From Desulfatitalea sp. BRH_c12 (GTDB lineage: Bacteria > Desulfobacterota > Desulfobacteria > Desulfobacterales > Desulfosarcinaceae), in contig LADR01000010.1 of assembly GCA_000961655.1 (NCBI GenBank), forward strand, positions 62,001-126,000: DNA of 64,000 nt, given 5' to 3'. The first letter of the stretch is position 1. Every line of letters starts with the position of its first letter. Below the pieces are notes generated by a model. It did not search any database. It saw nothing but the letters and a program-made list of their open reading frames with translations, and was not told the origin of the DNA. Of this stretch, positions 26,461 through 36,474 are shown one piece after another. The translations under genes and the position numbers were made by a program.

Positions 26461-28782
26461 ATGAACCCTATGCAAGAAACAGCTCATAAGTTAGACAACA
26501 TTGAAAAGGCGCTGTCCCAGGTTCAGCGTGGCACCAACGCCATCGAACAGCAGGGGCCGGTTCCTTTTAAAACATTTCTGACCCAGGTCACCCAACGACC
26601 TCAGGCGATGATCCGGAATGTCTTTCAGTTCTTCCACGATATGGTCAAAGCGTATGTGGGAGCAGGCGTGGACGAGTACCCCGATGATCCTGAGACGATC
26701 AATTATGTGGACTACGACTGTACACGACTGTTTGTCGAAGATTCGGATCATCCCTTTTTCGCGGATCGCCTTTTTGCCAATCGCCTGATCAAACAGGTCG
26801 AAAGCATGCGGCAAGGCGCTCAGCAGAACAAGATCTATATTTTCGATGGCCCGCATGGATGCGGCAAGAGCACCTTCCTCAACAATCTGCTGAACAAATT
26901 CGAAGAGTACGCCAATACCGAAGATGGATGCCGCTATGAAACGATCTGGCGGATCAATGCGGCCGACTTCGGCGCGCCCGCGGTCAGCGATGAAACCTTT
27001 TCCATCCTGGAAAAGTTGTTTCAGCTGCAAAAAGAATCGCAGCACATTCAGTATGACCGCATAAAATCAAGAATGCTGCAGCAAACCCGGGAGCAGTTCC
27101 TGGACATTCTCTGCCCCAGCCACGACAATCCCCTGCTGATGATACCCAAGCAGCGGCGAAGGGCTTTTTTCGATGATCTGTTTAAAAACGACCCCTTCAA
27201 GTTTACCCTGTTCACCAACAAGGAATATGAGTGGGTCTTCAGCGATCTGCCCTGCACCATCTGCAGCTCTGTGTACGATGCCCTTTTGCAGCGGCTCAAA
27301 GATCCCATCAAAGTACTGCAGATGCTCTGGGCCAAGCCCTATCCCTTCAACCGACGGTTGGGCAATGGCATCAGCGTCTTCAATCCGGGCGACCGGCCGT
27401 TAAAACAGGTCGTGGTCACCAACGAAATGCTTCAAAACAGGATCAACCGTATTTTCGGAGACAGCAACCAGGTCCATTACATCTTCTCGCGTTATGCCAA
27501 AACCAACAATGGCCTTTATGCATTGATGGATATCAAATCCCACAACATCGATCGTTTGATAGAACTGCACAACATTATTTCCGAAGGCGTGCACAAAGTA
27601 CAGGATATCGAGGAGAATGTCAGTTCACTTTTCATGGCCCTGATGAATCCGGAGGACAAAAAGAACATCCAGAACATCCAGTCTTTTTCCGATCGCATTG
27701 CCTATATCAACATTTCTTACGTGCTCGATCACAATACGGAAGTGGACATTTACCGTGACATCTTCGGACGCCACATCGACGATGCTTTCCTGCCGCGCGT
27801 GCTGCAAAATTTTGCCAGGGTTATCATCGCATCGCGCCTGAGCCTGCGCTCTGAAGCACTGCTGGAATGGATCGGCAACCCGGAAAAATACCATCGTTTC
27901 TGCGATAAAAACCTGCAATTGCTCAAAATGGAGATCTATACGGGCTACATCCCGACATGGCTGAGCGAGGAGGATCGCAAGCACCTGACGGCCAAAAGAC
28001 GCCAGCGCATCATTTCAGAGTCGGAAAACGAAGGCAAACACGGCATTTCCGGCCGTGACGCCATCAAAATCTTCGGAGAGTTTTATACGGCCTTCGCCAA
28101 ACCGGAGAACCTGATTGACATGTCCACGCTGTGCAAGTTTTTCCGCTCCAGAAAGGAACTGCGGGCGTCCATTCCCGATGGCTTTTTGGATTCCCTCCTG
28201 CACATGTACGATTACTCCGTACTGCAGGAAGTCAAAGAATCCTTGTATTATTACAATGAAGAACAAATCGCCATCGAGATTCAAAACTACATGTTCGCCA
28301 TCAATTTTGAGGTGGGGTCCACGGAAAAATGTCCCTATACCGGCGACAAAATCGAGATCACCGAAGAGTATCTGAAGTCGTTTGAATTGAGGATTCTGGG
28401 AGTCAATGCCCGGGAAACGGAACGAATGAGATTCCGCAAAGATGTCCAGAAAGAATACGCCACACGTACCCTCACGCAGGAAGTTCCGCGCGGCGCCAAA
28501 AGCCTGATCGGCACCACCTTGTTCGACAAGCTCAACGAGCGCTACATTTTCAACATCAAGGAGACCGTGCTGGAACCTTTTCTGGAAAATGAGAACTTCC
28601 GGCGCGCCATCAAAGATTACGGTGAAAAAGGTTTCAAAACGTACGACCGCAAGATTCGTCACGATGTGACGTACCTGATGAACAACCTGATCAGCAAATA
28701 CCGCTACACCCCGCAGGGGGCCCGTGCGGTCTGCATCTATGTGATTGATAACGATTTGGCGCGGATTTTCAAAGCGGTGTGA
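26461..28782 (+). CDS. Second PrkA-like AAA ATPase/kinase
   Basis: This 773-aa protein is PrkA-related but clearly different from the gene at 21072. Walker A is GPHGCGKS (130-137). The middle region (about 300-480) matches the PrkA domain pattern (INRIFGDSNQVHYIF, ISEGVHKVQDIEE), and a CxxTG-type segment KCPYTGDKIEITEEY lies near 623. It closes the four-gene operon, 105 bp after spoVR. The start is uncertain: ATG 26461 lacks a good ribosome site and ATG 26470 is an alternative. Two divergent PrkA proteins in one operon suggest a hetero-oligomer or a hierarchy; that is inference. Confidence 0.85.
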   Translation: MNPMQETAHKLDNIEKALSQVQRGTNAIEQQGPVPFKTFLTQVTQRPQAMIRNVFQFFHDMVKAYVGAGVDEYPDDPETINYVDYDCTRLFVEDSDHPFFADRLFANRLIKQVESMRQGAQQNKIYIFDGPHGCGKSTFLNNLLNKFEEYANTEDGCRYETIWRINAADFGAPAVSDETFSILEKLFQLQKESQHIQYDRIKSRMLQQTREQFLDILCPSHDNPLLMIPKQRRRAFFDDLFKNDPFKFTLFTNKEYEWVFSDLPCTICSSVYDALLQRLKDPIKVLQMLWAKPYPFNRRLGNGISVFNPGDRPLKQVVVTNEMLQNRINRIFGDSNQVHYIFSRYAKTNNGLYALMDIKSHNIDRLIELHNIISEGVHKVQDIEENVSSLFMALMNPEDKKNIQNIQSFSDRIAYINISYVLDHNTEVDIYRDIFGRHIDDAFLPRVLQNFARVIIASRLSLRSEALLEWIGNPEKYHRFCDKNLQLLKMEIYTGYIPTWLSEEDRKHLTAKRRQRIISESENEGKHGISGRDAIKIFGEFYTAFAKPENLIDMSTLCKFFRSRKELRASIPDGFLDSLLHMYDYSVLQEVKESLYYYNEEQIAIEIQNYMFAINFEVGSTEKCPYTGDKIEITEEYLKSFELRILGVNARETERMRFRKDVQKEYATRTLTQEVPRGAKSLIGTTLFDKLNERYIFNIKETVLEPFLENENFRRAIKDYGEKGFKTYDRKIRHDVTYLMNNLISKYRYTPQGARAVCIYVIDNDLARIFKAV

Positions 28783-28849
28783 GTTTCGTGAATGGTTAGA
28801 TGGTAGCCGCCGATTTCACTTGAGCGAACTGGTTAACCAAATCAACAAA

Positions 28850-31024
28850 TCAACTGACCCCTATCAGGCGCCCGCCCTGGTAGACCGCGAAGGCCATGAG
28901 CCAGGCGATCGAGGTGGTGTATCCGATGCTGAAGAACATCCATTTCACCGAGCCGGTTTCGCGGCGAATCGCGGCCACCGTTGCCAGGCAGGGCATGTAA
29001 AGCAGCACAAACACCATCATGGACAAAGCGGCAAGCGGCGTCATGCCCGCGGCGCGCAGGGCGCTTTGCAGTGCATTGGCTTGCGGGTCGTCGGTGACCG
29101 CGTACAACACTCCCAAGGTGCTGACCACGATCTCCTTGGCGACAAAGCCACTGAGCAGGGCGATGCCGCCACGCCAATCGATCCCAATCGGCTGGAATAC
29201 CGGTTCCAAGACATGGCCCAGCCGCCCCAGTAGCGAGCGGGAGGCCTGCTCGGCGTTGTGGTCGCGTTCCAAGTCGCTCAGCACGGCCTGCTGCTCCAGA
29301 GCCAATTCAGACTTCCGAGTGGCGTCGGCGTCCGCCATGCGATCCGTGAACTGCTCCTGGATCGAGGCGGTTTTTTGAGAATAGGCGGCCTGTAAATCGC
29401 CGGAGCGCGGAAAATTGGCCAACCCCCACACGACCATCGAACCAATCAGGATGACACCGCCCATGCGCTTGAGGAAAAGCTTGCTGCGATCCCACATGTG
29501 GATCATGAGGCTTTTGAGCATGGGCATGCGATACGGCGGCAACTCCATGACAAACGGGGCATCGGCCCCGCGAAAAAGGGTCGAACGAAAGATACGGCCG
29601 GTCACGATGGACAGCACGATACCGGTCAGATAAATCCCGAAAATCACGCTACCCGCCCGCGCACCAAAAAAGCCGCCTGCCAGAACGATGTACACCGGCA
29701 GCTTGGCCGAGCAGGACATGAAGGGGGTGATCAGGATCGTGAGAATGCGATCGGTTTTGCTCTCCAGGGTGCGCGTGGCCATGATCGCGGGCACATTGCA
29801 GCCGAAGCCCATCAGCATGGGGATGAAAGATTTGCCATGCAGGCCCACCAGGTGCATGATCTTGTCCATCAAAAAAGCGGCCCGCGCCATGTAGCCCGAA
29901 TCCTCGAACAAGGCGATACAGAAAAACAGGATCAATATGTTGGGCAGAAAAACCGCCACCGTCCCCACGCCGTTGATAATGCCTTCCAGCACCAGATCCT
30001 TGATCATCCCCTCGGGGAGCAAATAGCCTGCCCCTTGGGCCAATAGGCCGAAAACAGCTTCGATCCCCGCTTGCGGGTATGCCCCTACGGTAAAGGTGAC
30101 CTGAAACATGGCCCAGATGAAGAAAAAAAAGATCGGCATGCCAAGGAAGCGGTTGGTCAACACCATATCAATCGTGCGGGAAATATCCACGCGCTGCAGC
30201 GTAGAAGTTGTCAGAACCTCCTTGATGATGCCTGAAATGAAACCATAGCGCTCATCGGTGGTAACGATCTCAGGCTCGTCGCTGAAGCGGTCCATGAGAT
30301 AGATGCGTTGCTGCTGGGCGGCCTCCAGCAACGCCGGCGCTTTGTCGCCGGCAACAGCCGTCAGGCGCTCCTTGATGATGCCATCGTCTTCGATAAGTTT
30401 GATGGCGGTCCAACGGGGATCATACGGCAAGCCGGGATCGGTCAGGACCTGCTCGAGCGCGGCAATCGCCTTTTCAATCTCCAGATTGTAGCGCACTTTG
30501 CGCTTTTGAGTGACCTGCCGTTCGGAAAGGGCCAGTTCGATGGCAGCCGTCAGCAACTCGTCAATGCCTTTGCCCTTGTTGCCGACCGTGAAAACGACCG
30601 GCACATCCAGCAGTTCGGATAATTTGGCAGCATTGATCTTGATACCCCTGGTCTGGGCCTGATCCATCATGTTGAGAGCAAAGACGGTTTTGCAATCCAG
30701 CTCACGCAGCTGCGTGGCCAGGTAAAGGCTACGCTCCAGATTGGATGCATCGATGATGGCGATCACCACATGCGGCGATTCGTCCAGGATATAATTGCGT
30801 GCAACGATCTCTTCGATCGAAAAGGGCGTCAGACTATAGGTTCCCGGCAGGTCGACAATTTTGAGCTGGTAGCCGTTTTTGACGACCAGACCTTCTTTTT
30901 TCTCCACGGTCACACCAGGCCAGTTGCCTACCTTCTGGCGCGTACCGGTGATTGCATTGAAGATAGTGGTCTTGCCTGAATTGGGGTTGCCCGCAAGGGC
31001 GATGGTCAGCGTGCTATCAGCCAT
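28850..31024 (-). CDS. feoB: Ferrous iron transport protein B
   Basis: This inner-membrane Fe(II) importer (724 aa) has a cytoplasmic GTPase domain with G1 GNPNSGKTT (near 11), the switch region GVTVEKKEG, G3 DLPGTYSL and G4 NMMD, a GDI region, then Gate-type membrane segments (PMLMGFGCNVPA, SCSAKLPVYIVLAGG) and a C-terminal membrane part. The ATG at 31024 overlaps the feoA stop by 8 nt, so the two are translationally coupled; an in-frame codon five residues upstream is less likely. No feoC is present. No clear Fur box was found. Confidence 0.95.
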   Translation of the reverse strand: MADSTLTIALAGNPNSGKTTIFNAITGTRQKVGNWPGVTVEKKEGLVVKNGYQLKIVDLPGTYSLTPFSIEEIVARNYILDESPHVVIAIIDASNLERSLYLATQLRELDCKTVFALNMMDQAQTRGIKINAAKLSELLDVPVVFTVGNKGKGIDELLTAAIELALSERQVTQKRKVRYNLEIEKAIAALEQVLTDPGLPYDPRWTAIKLIEDDGIIKERLTAVAGDKAPALLEAAQQQRIYLMDRFSDEPEIVTTDERYGFISGIIKEVLTTSTLQRVDISRTIDMVLTNRFLGMPIFFFFIWAMFQVTFTVGAYPQAGIEAVFGLLAQGAGYLLPEGMIKDLVLEGIINGVGTVAVFLPNILILFFCIALFEDSGYMARAAFLMDKIMHLVGLHGKSFIPMLMGFGCNVPAIMATRTLESKTDRILTILITPFMSCSAKLPVYIVLAGGFFGARAGSVIFGIYLTGIVLSIVTGRIFRSTLFRGADAPFVMELPPYRMPMLKSLMIHMWDRSKLFLKRMGGVILIGSMVVWGLANFPRSGDLQAAYSQKTASIQEQFTDRMADADATRKSELALEQQAVLSDLERDHNAEQASRSLLGRLGHVLEPVFQPIGIDWRGGIALLSGFVAKEIVVSTLGVLYAVTDDPQANALQSALRAAGMTPLAALSMMVFVLLYMPCLATVAAIRRETGSVKWMFFSIGYTTSIAWLMAFAVYQGGRLIGVS

Positions 31025-31262
31025 GAAAGTTTCCCGCAACCACTTCGCGGACCGTTATCTGAGCCGCCTCTTCGACACGCAACGAAATATGCGCGCCTTT
31101 GACGATGAGTTCCATGGGGTCTCTCAGGGGGGCATACTTTTCGACGTACACGCGTGTGCCTTTCAAAATGCCCATTTCCAGAATACGGCGCCGCAAGGCG
31201 CCGCTGCCGCCGACCCGCTCGATCACAGCCGAATACCCTTTTCCCAGTTCGCTCAGTTGCAT
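31017..31262 (-). CDS. feoA: Ferrous iron transport protein A
   Basis: An 81-aa SH3-like FeoA protein (MQLSELGKGYSAVIERV, ALRRRILEMGILKGTRV), a cytoplasmic accessory of FeoB. The ATG at 31262 has AAGGA 8 nt upstream and is preferred to the longer in-frame start at 31298. It overlaps feoB. Confidence 0.92.
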   Translation of the reverse strand: MQLSELGKGYSAVIERVGGSGALRRRILEMGILKGTRVYVEKYAPLRDPMELIVKGAHISLRVEEAAQITVREVVAGNFHG

Positions 31263-31436
31263 ACCCGTGGTCCTTTTCCTCGTCAACTGTGCATGCATTT
31301 GAAATCACATCAAAATACATTGCAAAAGAAAAGGAAATTAATCCTATGCCCGCGAAATGTCAATAGATAAGGGAGGATTGGACAGGGCGATCGCATGTAA
31401 ACCTTGGCAGGTAGCGTGCTGTTATGAAATGAAGTT

Positions 31437-31664
31437 GTAGGGTGGGCATTGCCCACCACCATAGGAGGAATTTCTGGCACCGGTTAAGTTAGCACGATAA
31501 AAAAGCAAGTCGCACCATTGGCATTGGCGCGGCGATAATCCGACATGATTTGTCATCAACATTTATGGGCGGGGCGTTGCCTGCCACCGTGTCATTCAAA
31601 GCCATCAGCACCACAGATCACCTATGACCATTTGCAAATAAATGGTGGGCGATGCCCACCCTAC
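31437..31664. repeat. Palindrome-ended element, variant copy
   Basis: GTAGGGTGGGCATTGCCCAC at 31437 and its inverse ending at 31664 bound 228 bp. The interior differs from the 7619-type copies. A lone element end follows at 31758-31780, and a fragment of the TIR repeat (TTACTGGAGCGAACTGCG) lies at about 31880. No gene is supported in 31263-32191. Confidence 0.7.
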
Positions 31665-32018
31665 CTGGATAGGAAGATTTCGGGATCCTACGCCCCATGG
31701 CGGTTAACCTGCATCCCTAAAGGGCGGTTTACAAACCAAACGCCTGAAAGCAGAGTTGTAGGGTGGGCATTGCCCACCACGGTAGTCGCTGGATTGAAGG
31801 GATTCGCAAAGCATGCCGATCTTGCGGCAGTTATTGGTTCTAAAAATTACAGCGTTCTTATGACACTGCATACCTTTGTCTTACTGGAGCGAACTGCGAA
31901 ACCATAATCCGGAATTTGGGTATCCAGCTCGCCCCAGTGACTATTGGTTTTCGGGATTGGCACGGAGGAGGTGATCCGGGTGGGTGGTCCGGGCCACGTC
32001 AGCCATGAGATTTAGCCA

Positions 32019-32180
32019 GTAGGGTGGGCATTGCCCACCATTGTCTTATGTTGATCGTCTCTGGGACTGGTCGTTCAACGCTTCATCGCTATGTTACCGC
32101 CAGTGTCTACCCAACCGCTTGGATGGACTGTGTCAGAAACCGATGGTGTTGTAGTAGCGTGGTGGTGGGCAATGCCCCCT
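32019..32180 (+). repeat. Palindrome-ended element, degenerate copy
   Basis: Same ends and interior as the 7619-type copies but with a damaged right palindrome. Upstream (31948-32010) it keeps the TTCGGGATTGGCACGGAGG flank seen in the 7443-8395 array, so flank and element travelled or were duplicated together. Confidence 0.75.
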
Positions 32181-32191
32181 GCTATTGGCAT

Positions 32192-32473
32192 CTAACAAAA
32201 CCTGGATTGCTGGTCATTTTTCAGAAAATCGTAGAGACGTCCATTATAGCGGCATTGAACCATGTCTCGGATTTTACGCATCAGATACTCGCGCGTGGCG
32301 CTTTCACCATCCGTTCGCAGGCGAAAGGCCAAGAGCCTTTGCAGCGCAACATCCTTTTGATCCCGCTCCGGGGCCATGCGCATCACATTGCGCAACATCA
32401 TCCGCAGCGCGTCGTCCAGTTCTTCGATTGAGATGACTTTATCTTTGGACATGGTGTCTATCATCCCTTTCAT
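32192..32473 (-). CDS. Small hypothetical protein
   Basis: A 93-aa protein rich in charged residues with predicted helices (MSKDKVISIEELDDALRMML; LQRLLAFRLRTDG), no signal peptide and no recognised domain. An alternative start is the ATG at 32452. It ends 12 bp from the repeat at 32019-32180, so its last residues may derive from repeat-adjacent DNA. It precedes the CheX-FliN gene region on the same strand but downstream of it, with an 91-bp gap. Confidence 0.5.
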   Translation of the reverse strand: MKGMIDTMSKDKVISIEELDDALRMMLRNVMRMAPERDQKDVALQRLLAFRLRTDGESATREYLMRKIRDMVQCRYNGRLYDFLKNDQQSRFC

Positions 32474-32564
32474 ACCAACCTAAGCGGAAACCCGAAAAAT
32501 AACAATGGTGTCTGAAAAGTCATCCGACCACACCGCACCCGTGCCGGAAAAGGCCACTATGGGC

Positions 32565-33905
32565 TCACCGCAAACTCTTGACGCGCTCGGTGCGGCTGAC
32601 GATCTCGACGATACGGATACCGTATTTTTCCTTTTCCACGACGATTTCACCCTTGGCGATCAATGTTTCATTGACCAGCAAATCAACGGGTTCGCCATCC
32701 AGTTGGGCCAGTTCGACCACAGATCCCTGACCCAGCTTGAGTACATCCTGAATGCGTTTTTGGGTTCTTCCCATCTCGACGGTCAATTCGATGGGGATTT
32801 CCATGATCAAACTCAGGTTGCGCAGTTCGTCCTCGGTGTCTTCCGGCGCCTGCCCTTGCGCCTCCTTGCCGGCCGAACTCCGGCCGTCGCCCCCCTCATC
32901 TTTTTTGATGCCCGCATCCACAATAATGGTACTGCCACCGCAAGCGAAGAGGAACCGCTGCGTCTTGATGATGTTCAGGGATTCCACCTTGAAATCTTTG
33001 CCGCTCGTGATCGACGGGGTGGAGAGCATACAGGAAAGGCCCACGTCGACGAAGGCCGATTTCAGGTTGCCACCGATGATATTGCTCAACTCCCGCAAAA
33101 CATCGAAGACCTCTTCTTCACTTTCGATCTCGTCTTCATCAATGCCGAGCATTGCGGCAGTCATGATACGGGCGAAATCATAGTTGACCTGAATATTGAA
33201 AAGCCCTTGGACATCTCCGGCAAAACTGACAGTGCCCACGGTGCGGTTACCCTCCACGAACCCGGGCGGCACTGCGGATATATTTTCAGTCTCCATGGAC
33301 AGCATGGTGTAGAACACATCGATCACGCTGTTGATCACGGTGGTGGGGATATCGACCGAATTGACTTTGGCGCTGACGGCAACACTGTCCAGCAGGGCAA
33401 TGCCGGCGATTTCGGCTTTGGCGCCGAGATCTTCCTTGAGGGTGATCTCAACGATGATTTCGTGTTTTTTGTACCTGAAAATCCACTTGTGCAGCTCGCC
33501 CATCTTGCTGGGCTCGATCTTGAAATCCGAACCGCGCGTAATCGAGGGCGTGGAGATGACGCACGAGAGATCATTGTCCAAAAATTCGCTTTTTAAATTA
33601 CCGCTGATGATGTTGGCCAGTTCGCCCAGGACATCCTTGACCTCCTCCTCACCGTCGATTTCGCTCTCCTCGACACCCAGCATGGCGGTGGTGATCAGGG
33701 TCGCAAACGCCACGCTGACATGCAGACTCATCGTACCGACCACCTCGCCGGCAAAATGGACGGCGCCGACCAGGCGCTTATCGTTCAAACCTTCATCGGT
33801 CACCATGCCCACTTTTGTCAGGGGCATCGAAAGCATGGTTTCGAAGGTCTCGACGGTGCAGTTGGTGATGTTTTTTTCAACGGCGGTGATGCGGATCTTT
33901 TCCAT
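32565..33905 (-). CDS. CheX-CheX-FliN fusion (motor-switch-associated phosphatase)
   Basis: This 446-aa protein has three domains: CheX-like 1 (about 10-160), CheX-like 2 (about 185-335) and a C-terminal FliN/SpoA domain (365-440; IMEIPIELTVEMGRTQKRIQDVLKLGQGSVVEL). Both CheX domains keep the catalytic E-x2-N pair of CheC/CheX CheY-phosphate phosphatases (E95/N98 in GELANIISGN, E272/N275 in RELSNIIGGN). The architecture recalls FliY of Gram-positives, which joins CheC and FliN units, but with CheX-type modules. A role in clearing CheY-P at the flagellar switch is likely. No flagellar or chemotaxis gene lies nearby. Confidence 0.85.
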   Translation of the reverse strand: MEKIRITAVEKNITNCTVETFETMLSMPLTKVGMVTDEGLNDKRLVGAVHFAGEVVGTMSLHVSVAFATLITTAMLGVEESEIDGEEEVKDVLGELANIISGNLKSEFLDNDLSCVISTPSITRGSDFKIEPSKMGELHKWIFRYKKHEIIVEITLKEDLGAKAEIAGIALLDSVAVSAKVNSVDIPTTVINSVIDVFYTMLSMETENISAVPPGFVEGNRTVGTVSFAGDVQGLFNIQVNYDFARIMTAAMLGIDEDEIESEEEVFDVLRELSNIIGGNLKSAFVDVGLSCMLSTPSITSGKDFKVESLNIIKTQRFLFACGGSTIIVDAGIKKDEGGDGRSSAGKEAQGQAPEDTEDELRNLSLIMEIPIELTVEMGRTQKRIQDVLKLGQGSVVELAQLDGEPVDLLVNETLIAKGEIVVEKEKYGIRIVEIVSRTERVKSLR

Positions 33906-34149
33906 TATCGGTCATCCAACAGTCAACAGCAGCTTGGCCGCCGCAATGATAGGGTCGTCACATTTTTGACATTCGACCGGGGCCGGACCGTGGATAAAAC
34001 CCACGTCAAAGCCCCTCACCAACACCTTTTATCCGGCACATAAAGATCTGCCTACAAGGGCATGTATGGCAATGCAAAATTTCGGCCAAAAGACATTGGC
34101 TGTATTTAGCGCAACCCAGGATATGCAGCGGACCGCCGGTAGAAACAAA

Positions 34150-34175
34150 AACGCCCCGGCCGAAGCCGGGGCGTT
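34150..34175 (-). terminator. Terminator of fhs
   Basis: An 11-bp GC-rich stem AACGCCCCGGC/GCCGGGGCGTT with loop CGAA, followed on the minus strand by a T-rich tail. It lies about 30 nt past the fhs stop. Confidence 0.9.
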
Positions 34176-34203
34176 ACCGTCAAGCATCACTGCTTGTTTT
34201 TGC

Positions 34204-35967
34204 TTAGAACAGGCCGCTTACCTTGCCGGTGGCCGGATCGACATCGATGCGGCGGAAGGCCGGGTTGGACCCGGTACCAGGCATCAGGCTGATGGTGCCG
34301 GCGCAGGGGCACAGGAACTTGGCACCCGAGTAGATGAGAACGTCGCGGATCGGCAGCCGCCAACCCTTGGGCACGCCCTTTCTGACCGGATCATGGGTCA
34401 AGCTCAGATGGGTCTTGACCATCATGGTGGCAAAGTCGGCGTACTTGGGATCTTTTTCAAGCATATCGGCTTTGGCATTGGCTTCCGGCGACCAATCCAC
34501 ACCATCGGCGCCATACACTTCCTTGGCGATGGTGGCCACGCGGTCGCGCAGTTTCATCTCCAACGGATAGAGGAATTTGAAGTCGTTCGTTTCGTTGCAG
34601 GCATCGATAACGGCATCGGCGAATTCCAGGGCGCCTTCGCCGCCTTTTTCCCAGTGCTTGGACTCGGCACAACGGGCACCGGCTGCTTCGGCCGCCTTCT
34701 TGACCAAGGCCACTTCAGCGTCGGTATCGGTATAGAACCGGTTAACGCACACGACCGGATTGATGCCGGATTTGCGGATGATGCCGATCATGTGGACCAT
34801 GTTCTCGCAGCCTTTTTCCACCAGAGCCAGATTCTCCTTGGTGTAGGCCTCGTCCAGGGCTTTGCCGGCCACGACCTTGGGGCCGCCGCCATGCATCTTC
34901 AGAGCGCGTACGGTGGTGGTCAGAACGGAAACATGCGGTTTCAGACCGGAGAAGCGGCATTTCACGTTCCAGAATTTTTCGAAACCGATATCGGCGGCAA
35001 AACCCGATTCCGTGACATGGTAGTCCCACAGTTTCAGACCCACGCGGTCGGCGATGATCGAGCTCTGGCCCACGGCGATGTTGGCGAATGGGCCGGCGTG
35101 CACCAGACAAGGCTGATATTCGGCCGTGCTCATCAGGGTGGGGTTGATGGTGTTGCGCATGAAGGCCGCCATGGCGTTGCCCACTTCCAGGTCGCGGCAG
35201 GTAACCGGTTTGCCGCTCTTGTCAAAGGCAACGGTGATGTTGTTAATACGCTCTTTCAGATCGGCCAGATCGGTGGCCACAGCCAGAATGGCCATCAGCT
35301 CGGAACCCACGGCGATGCCGAACTTGCTTTGCATGGTGTACCCATCGGTGCGGCCGCCAAGGCCGATCACGATATTGCGCAAGGCCTGGGCACAAAAATC
35401 GATGATCCAGCCCATTTCAACGCGCGTCGGATCGATGTCCAGACGGCGCATACCGGTCAAACGGGCCAGCTGCTCGTCATTGTAGTTGCGCTCATGCTGC
35501 ATGCGCGAAGTCATGGCGACCATGCCCAGGTTGTGGGCATTCATGATGTCGTTGATGTCGCCGGTCAGGCCCAGGGAGAATTCGGTCATGGGGATCAGCA
35601 GCGAATTGCCGCCGCCGGCCGCCGTACCTTTGACGTTCATGGTGGGGCCGCCCGAGGGTTGACGCAAGGCGCCGCCGACGCTTTTGCCGCGCGCGCCCAA
35701 GCCTTCCATCAATCCCAGCGACGTGGTGCTTTTACCTTCGCCCAACGGGGTCGGTGTGATGGCGGTCACTTCGATGTACTTGCCGTCCGGCTTGTCTTTC
35801 AGACGATTGATCACATTCAGAAAATCGATTTTGGACAGGCGGCCCATGGGCAGCATTTCATCGGATTGCAATCCGAGCTTGTCACGCCATTGATCGGGCG
35901 TGGGCATGTTCTTTTCCGCTTCTTCGGAAATCTGCCAGTCGGCCATTTTTGTCGCATCGTAAGCCAT
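34204..35967 (-). CDS. fhs: Formate-tetrahydrofolate ligase
   Basis: This cytoplasmic enzyme (587 aa) makes 10-formyl-THF from formate, THF and ATP, the second step of the Wood-Ljungdahl methyl branch after formate dehydrogenase. The P-loop [11 protein letters not shown] lies at 71-81; family segments [14 protein letters not shown] and [14 protein letters not shown] follow. It is about 25-30 residues longer than typical 555-aa members, because of an N-terminal extension. AAAGGAGG precedes the ATG at good distance. It stands alone with its own terminator. In this setting it may run reductively (CO2 fixation) or oxidatively (acetate oxidation). Confidence 0.96.
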   Translation of the reverse strand: MAYDATKMADWQISEEAEKNMPTPDQWRDKLGLQSDEMLPMGRLSKIDFLNVINRLKDKPDGKYIEVTAITPTPLGEGKSTTSLGLMEGLGARGKSVGGALRQPSGGPTMNVKGTAAGGGNSLLIPMTEFSLGLTGDINDIMNAHNLGMVAMTSRMQHERNYNDEQLARLTGMRRLDIDPTRVEMGWIIDFCAQALRNIVIGLGGRTDGYTMQSKFGIAVGSELMAILAVATDLADLKERINNITVAFDKSGKPVTCRDLEVGNAMAAFMRNTINPTLMSTAEYQPCLVHAGPFANIAVGQSSIIADRVGLKLWDYHVTESGFAADIGFEKFWNVKCRFSGLKPHVSVLTTTVRALKMHGGGPKVVAGKALDEAYTKENLALVEKGCENMVHMIGIIRKSGINPVVCVNRFYTDTDAEVALVKKAAEAAGARCAESKHWEKGGEGALEFADAVIDACNETNDFKFLYPLEMKLRDRVATIAKEVYGADGVDWSPEANAKADMLEKDPKYADFATMMVKTHLSLTHDPVRKGVPKGWRLPIRDVLIYSGAKFLCPCAGTISLMPGTGSNPAFRRIDVDPATGKVSGLF

Positions 35968-36263
35968 TGATCCAACCTCCTTTTACTGATTTTTAGTGGG
36001 AGTGACGTGTGAATTTAAAGGCGCCAGTTTATGGATTAAAAGGATCATGAATGGAACCGAGAATTTAAAGATAGATCCTTTCACTTCAGCAGGGTTTCGA
36101 ATCACCGGCCTATTAACATGACGGCCTATGTATTTGCAAGCGCAAACGCGGCCGGAACACCGGGCAACCGCATAGGGGGCTTGGCCCTCATCTCAGTAAT
36201 GCAACTTTCGGGATTGGCACGTAGTGAGGTGATCCGGGCGTTTGAAACCCGAAAGTTGAACCT

Positions 36264-36471
36264 GGTTATGCACTTACTCCAGTAAGACACAAGTATGGAT
36301 TGTCATAAGAAGGTTAGGTTGTCCATTTTTAGAACTTTTAACAAAAGCATGCACGTCAAAGCGTTCGACATGGGGAGGTGAGCATGTCAATCGACAGAAT
36401 ACCTCCCTTTACACTTTACACTTTTCACTTAACACTTCGCCCATAATCACTGGAGCGGAGTGCATAGCCAG
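36264..36471. repeat. Dispersed repeat with 22-bp imperfect terminal inverted repeats, copy 1
   Basis: The ends are CTGGTTATGCACTTACTCCA and the inverse of CTGGCTATGCACTCCGCTCC. The interior has 'aaaagcatgcacg', 'gggaggtgagcatgtc' and a 'ctttacactt' run. Other copies: 46937, 50939, 54488, 58322; fragments at 31857, 44212 and 48868. The remainder of 35968-36474 holds a fragment of the TTCGGGATTGGCAC repeat (about 36207) and nothing recognisable as a gene. Confidence 0.8.
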
Positions 36472-36474
36472 AAG

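Noticed and set aside
31263-31330. Fur box upstream of feoA
   Set aside because: The A/T-rich stretch does not match the 19-bp inverted repeat well enough.
31545-31907. 120-codon frame in the feoA-upstream gap
   Set aside because: It runs through copies of palindromic repeats and has no ribosome site or conserved features.
34066-35970. 634-codon frame opposite fhs
   Set aside because: It mirrors fhs codon periodicity on the other strand; the fhs protein is unmistakable. The same applies to long antisense frames opposite prkA (21846-23810), thrS (17916-19400), the RNB gene (40575-42461) and spoVR (25255-26487).
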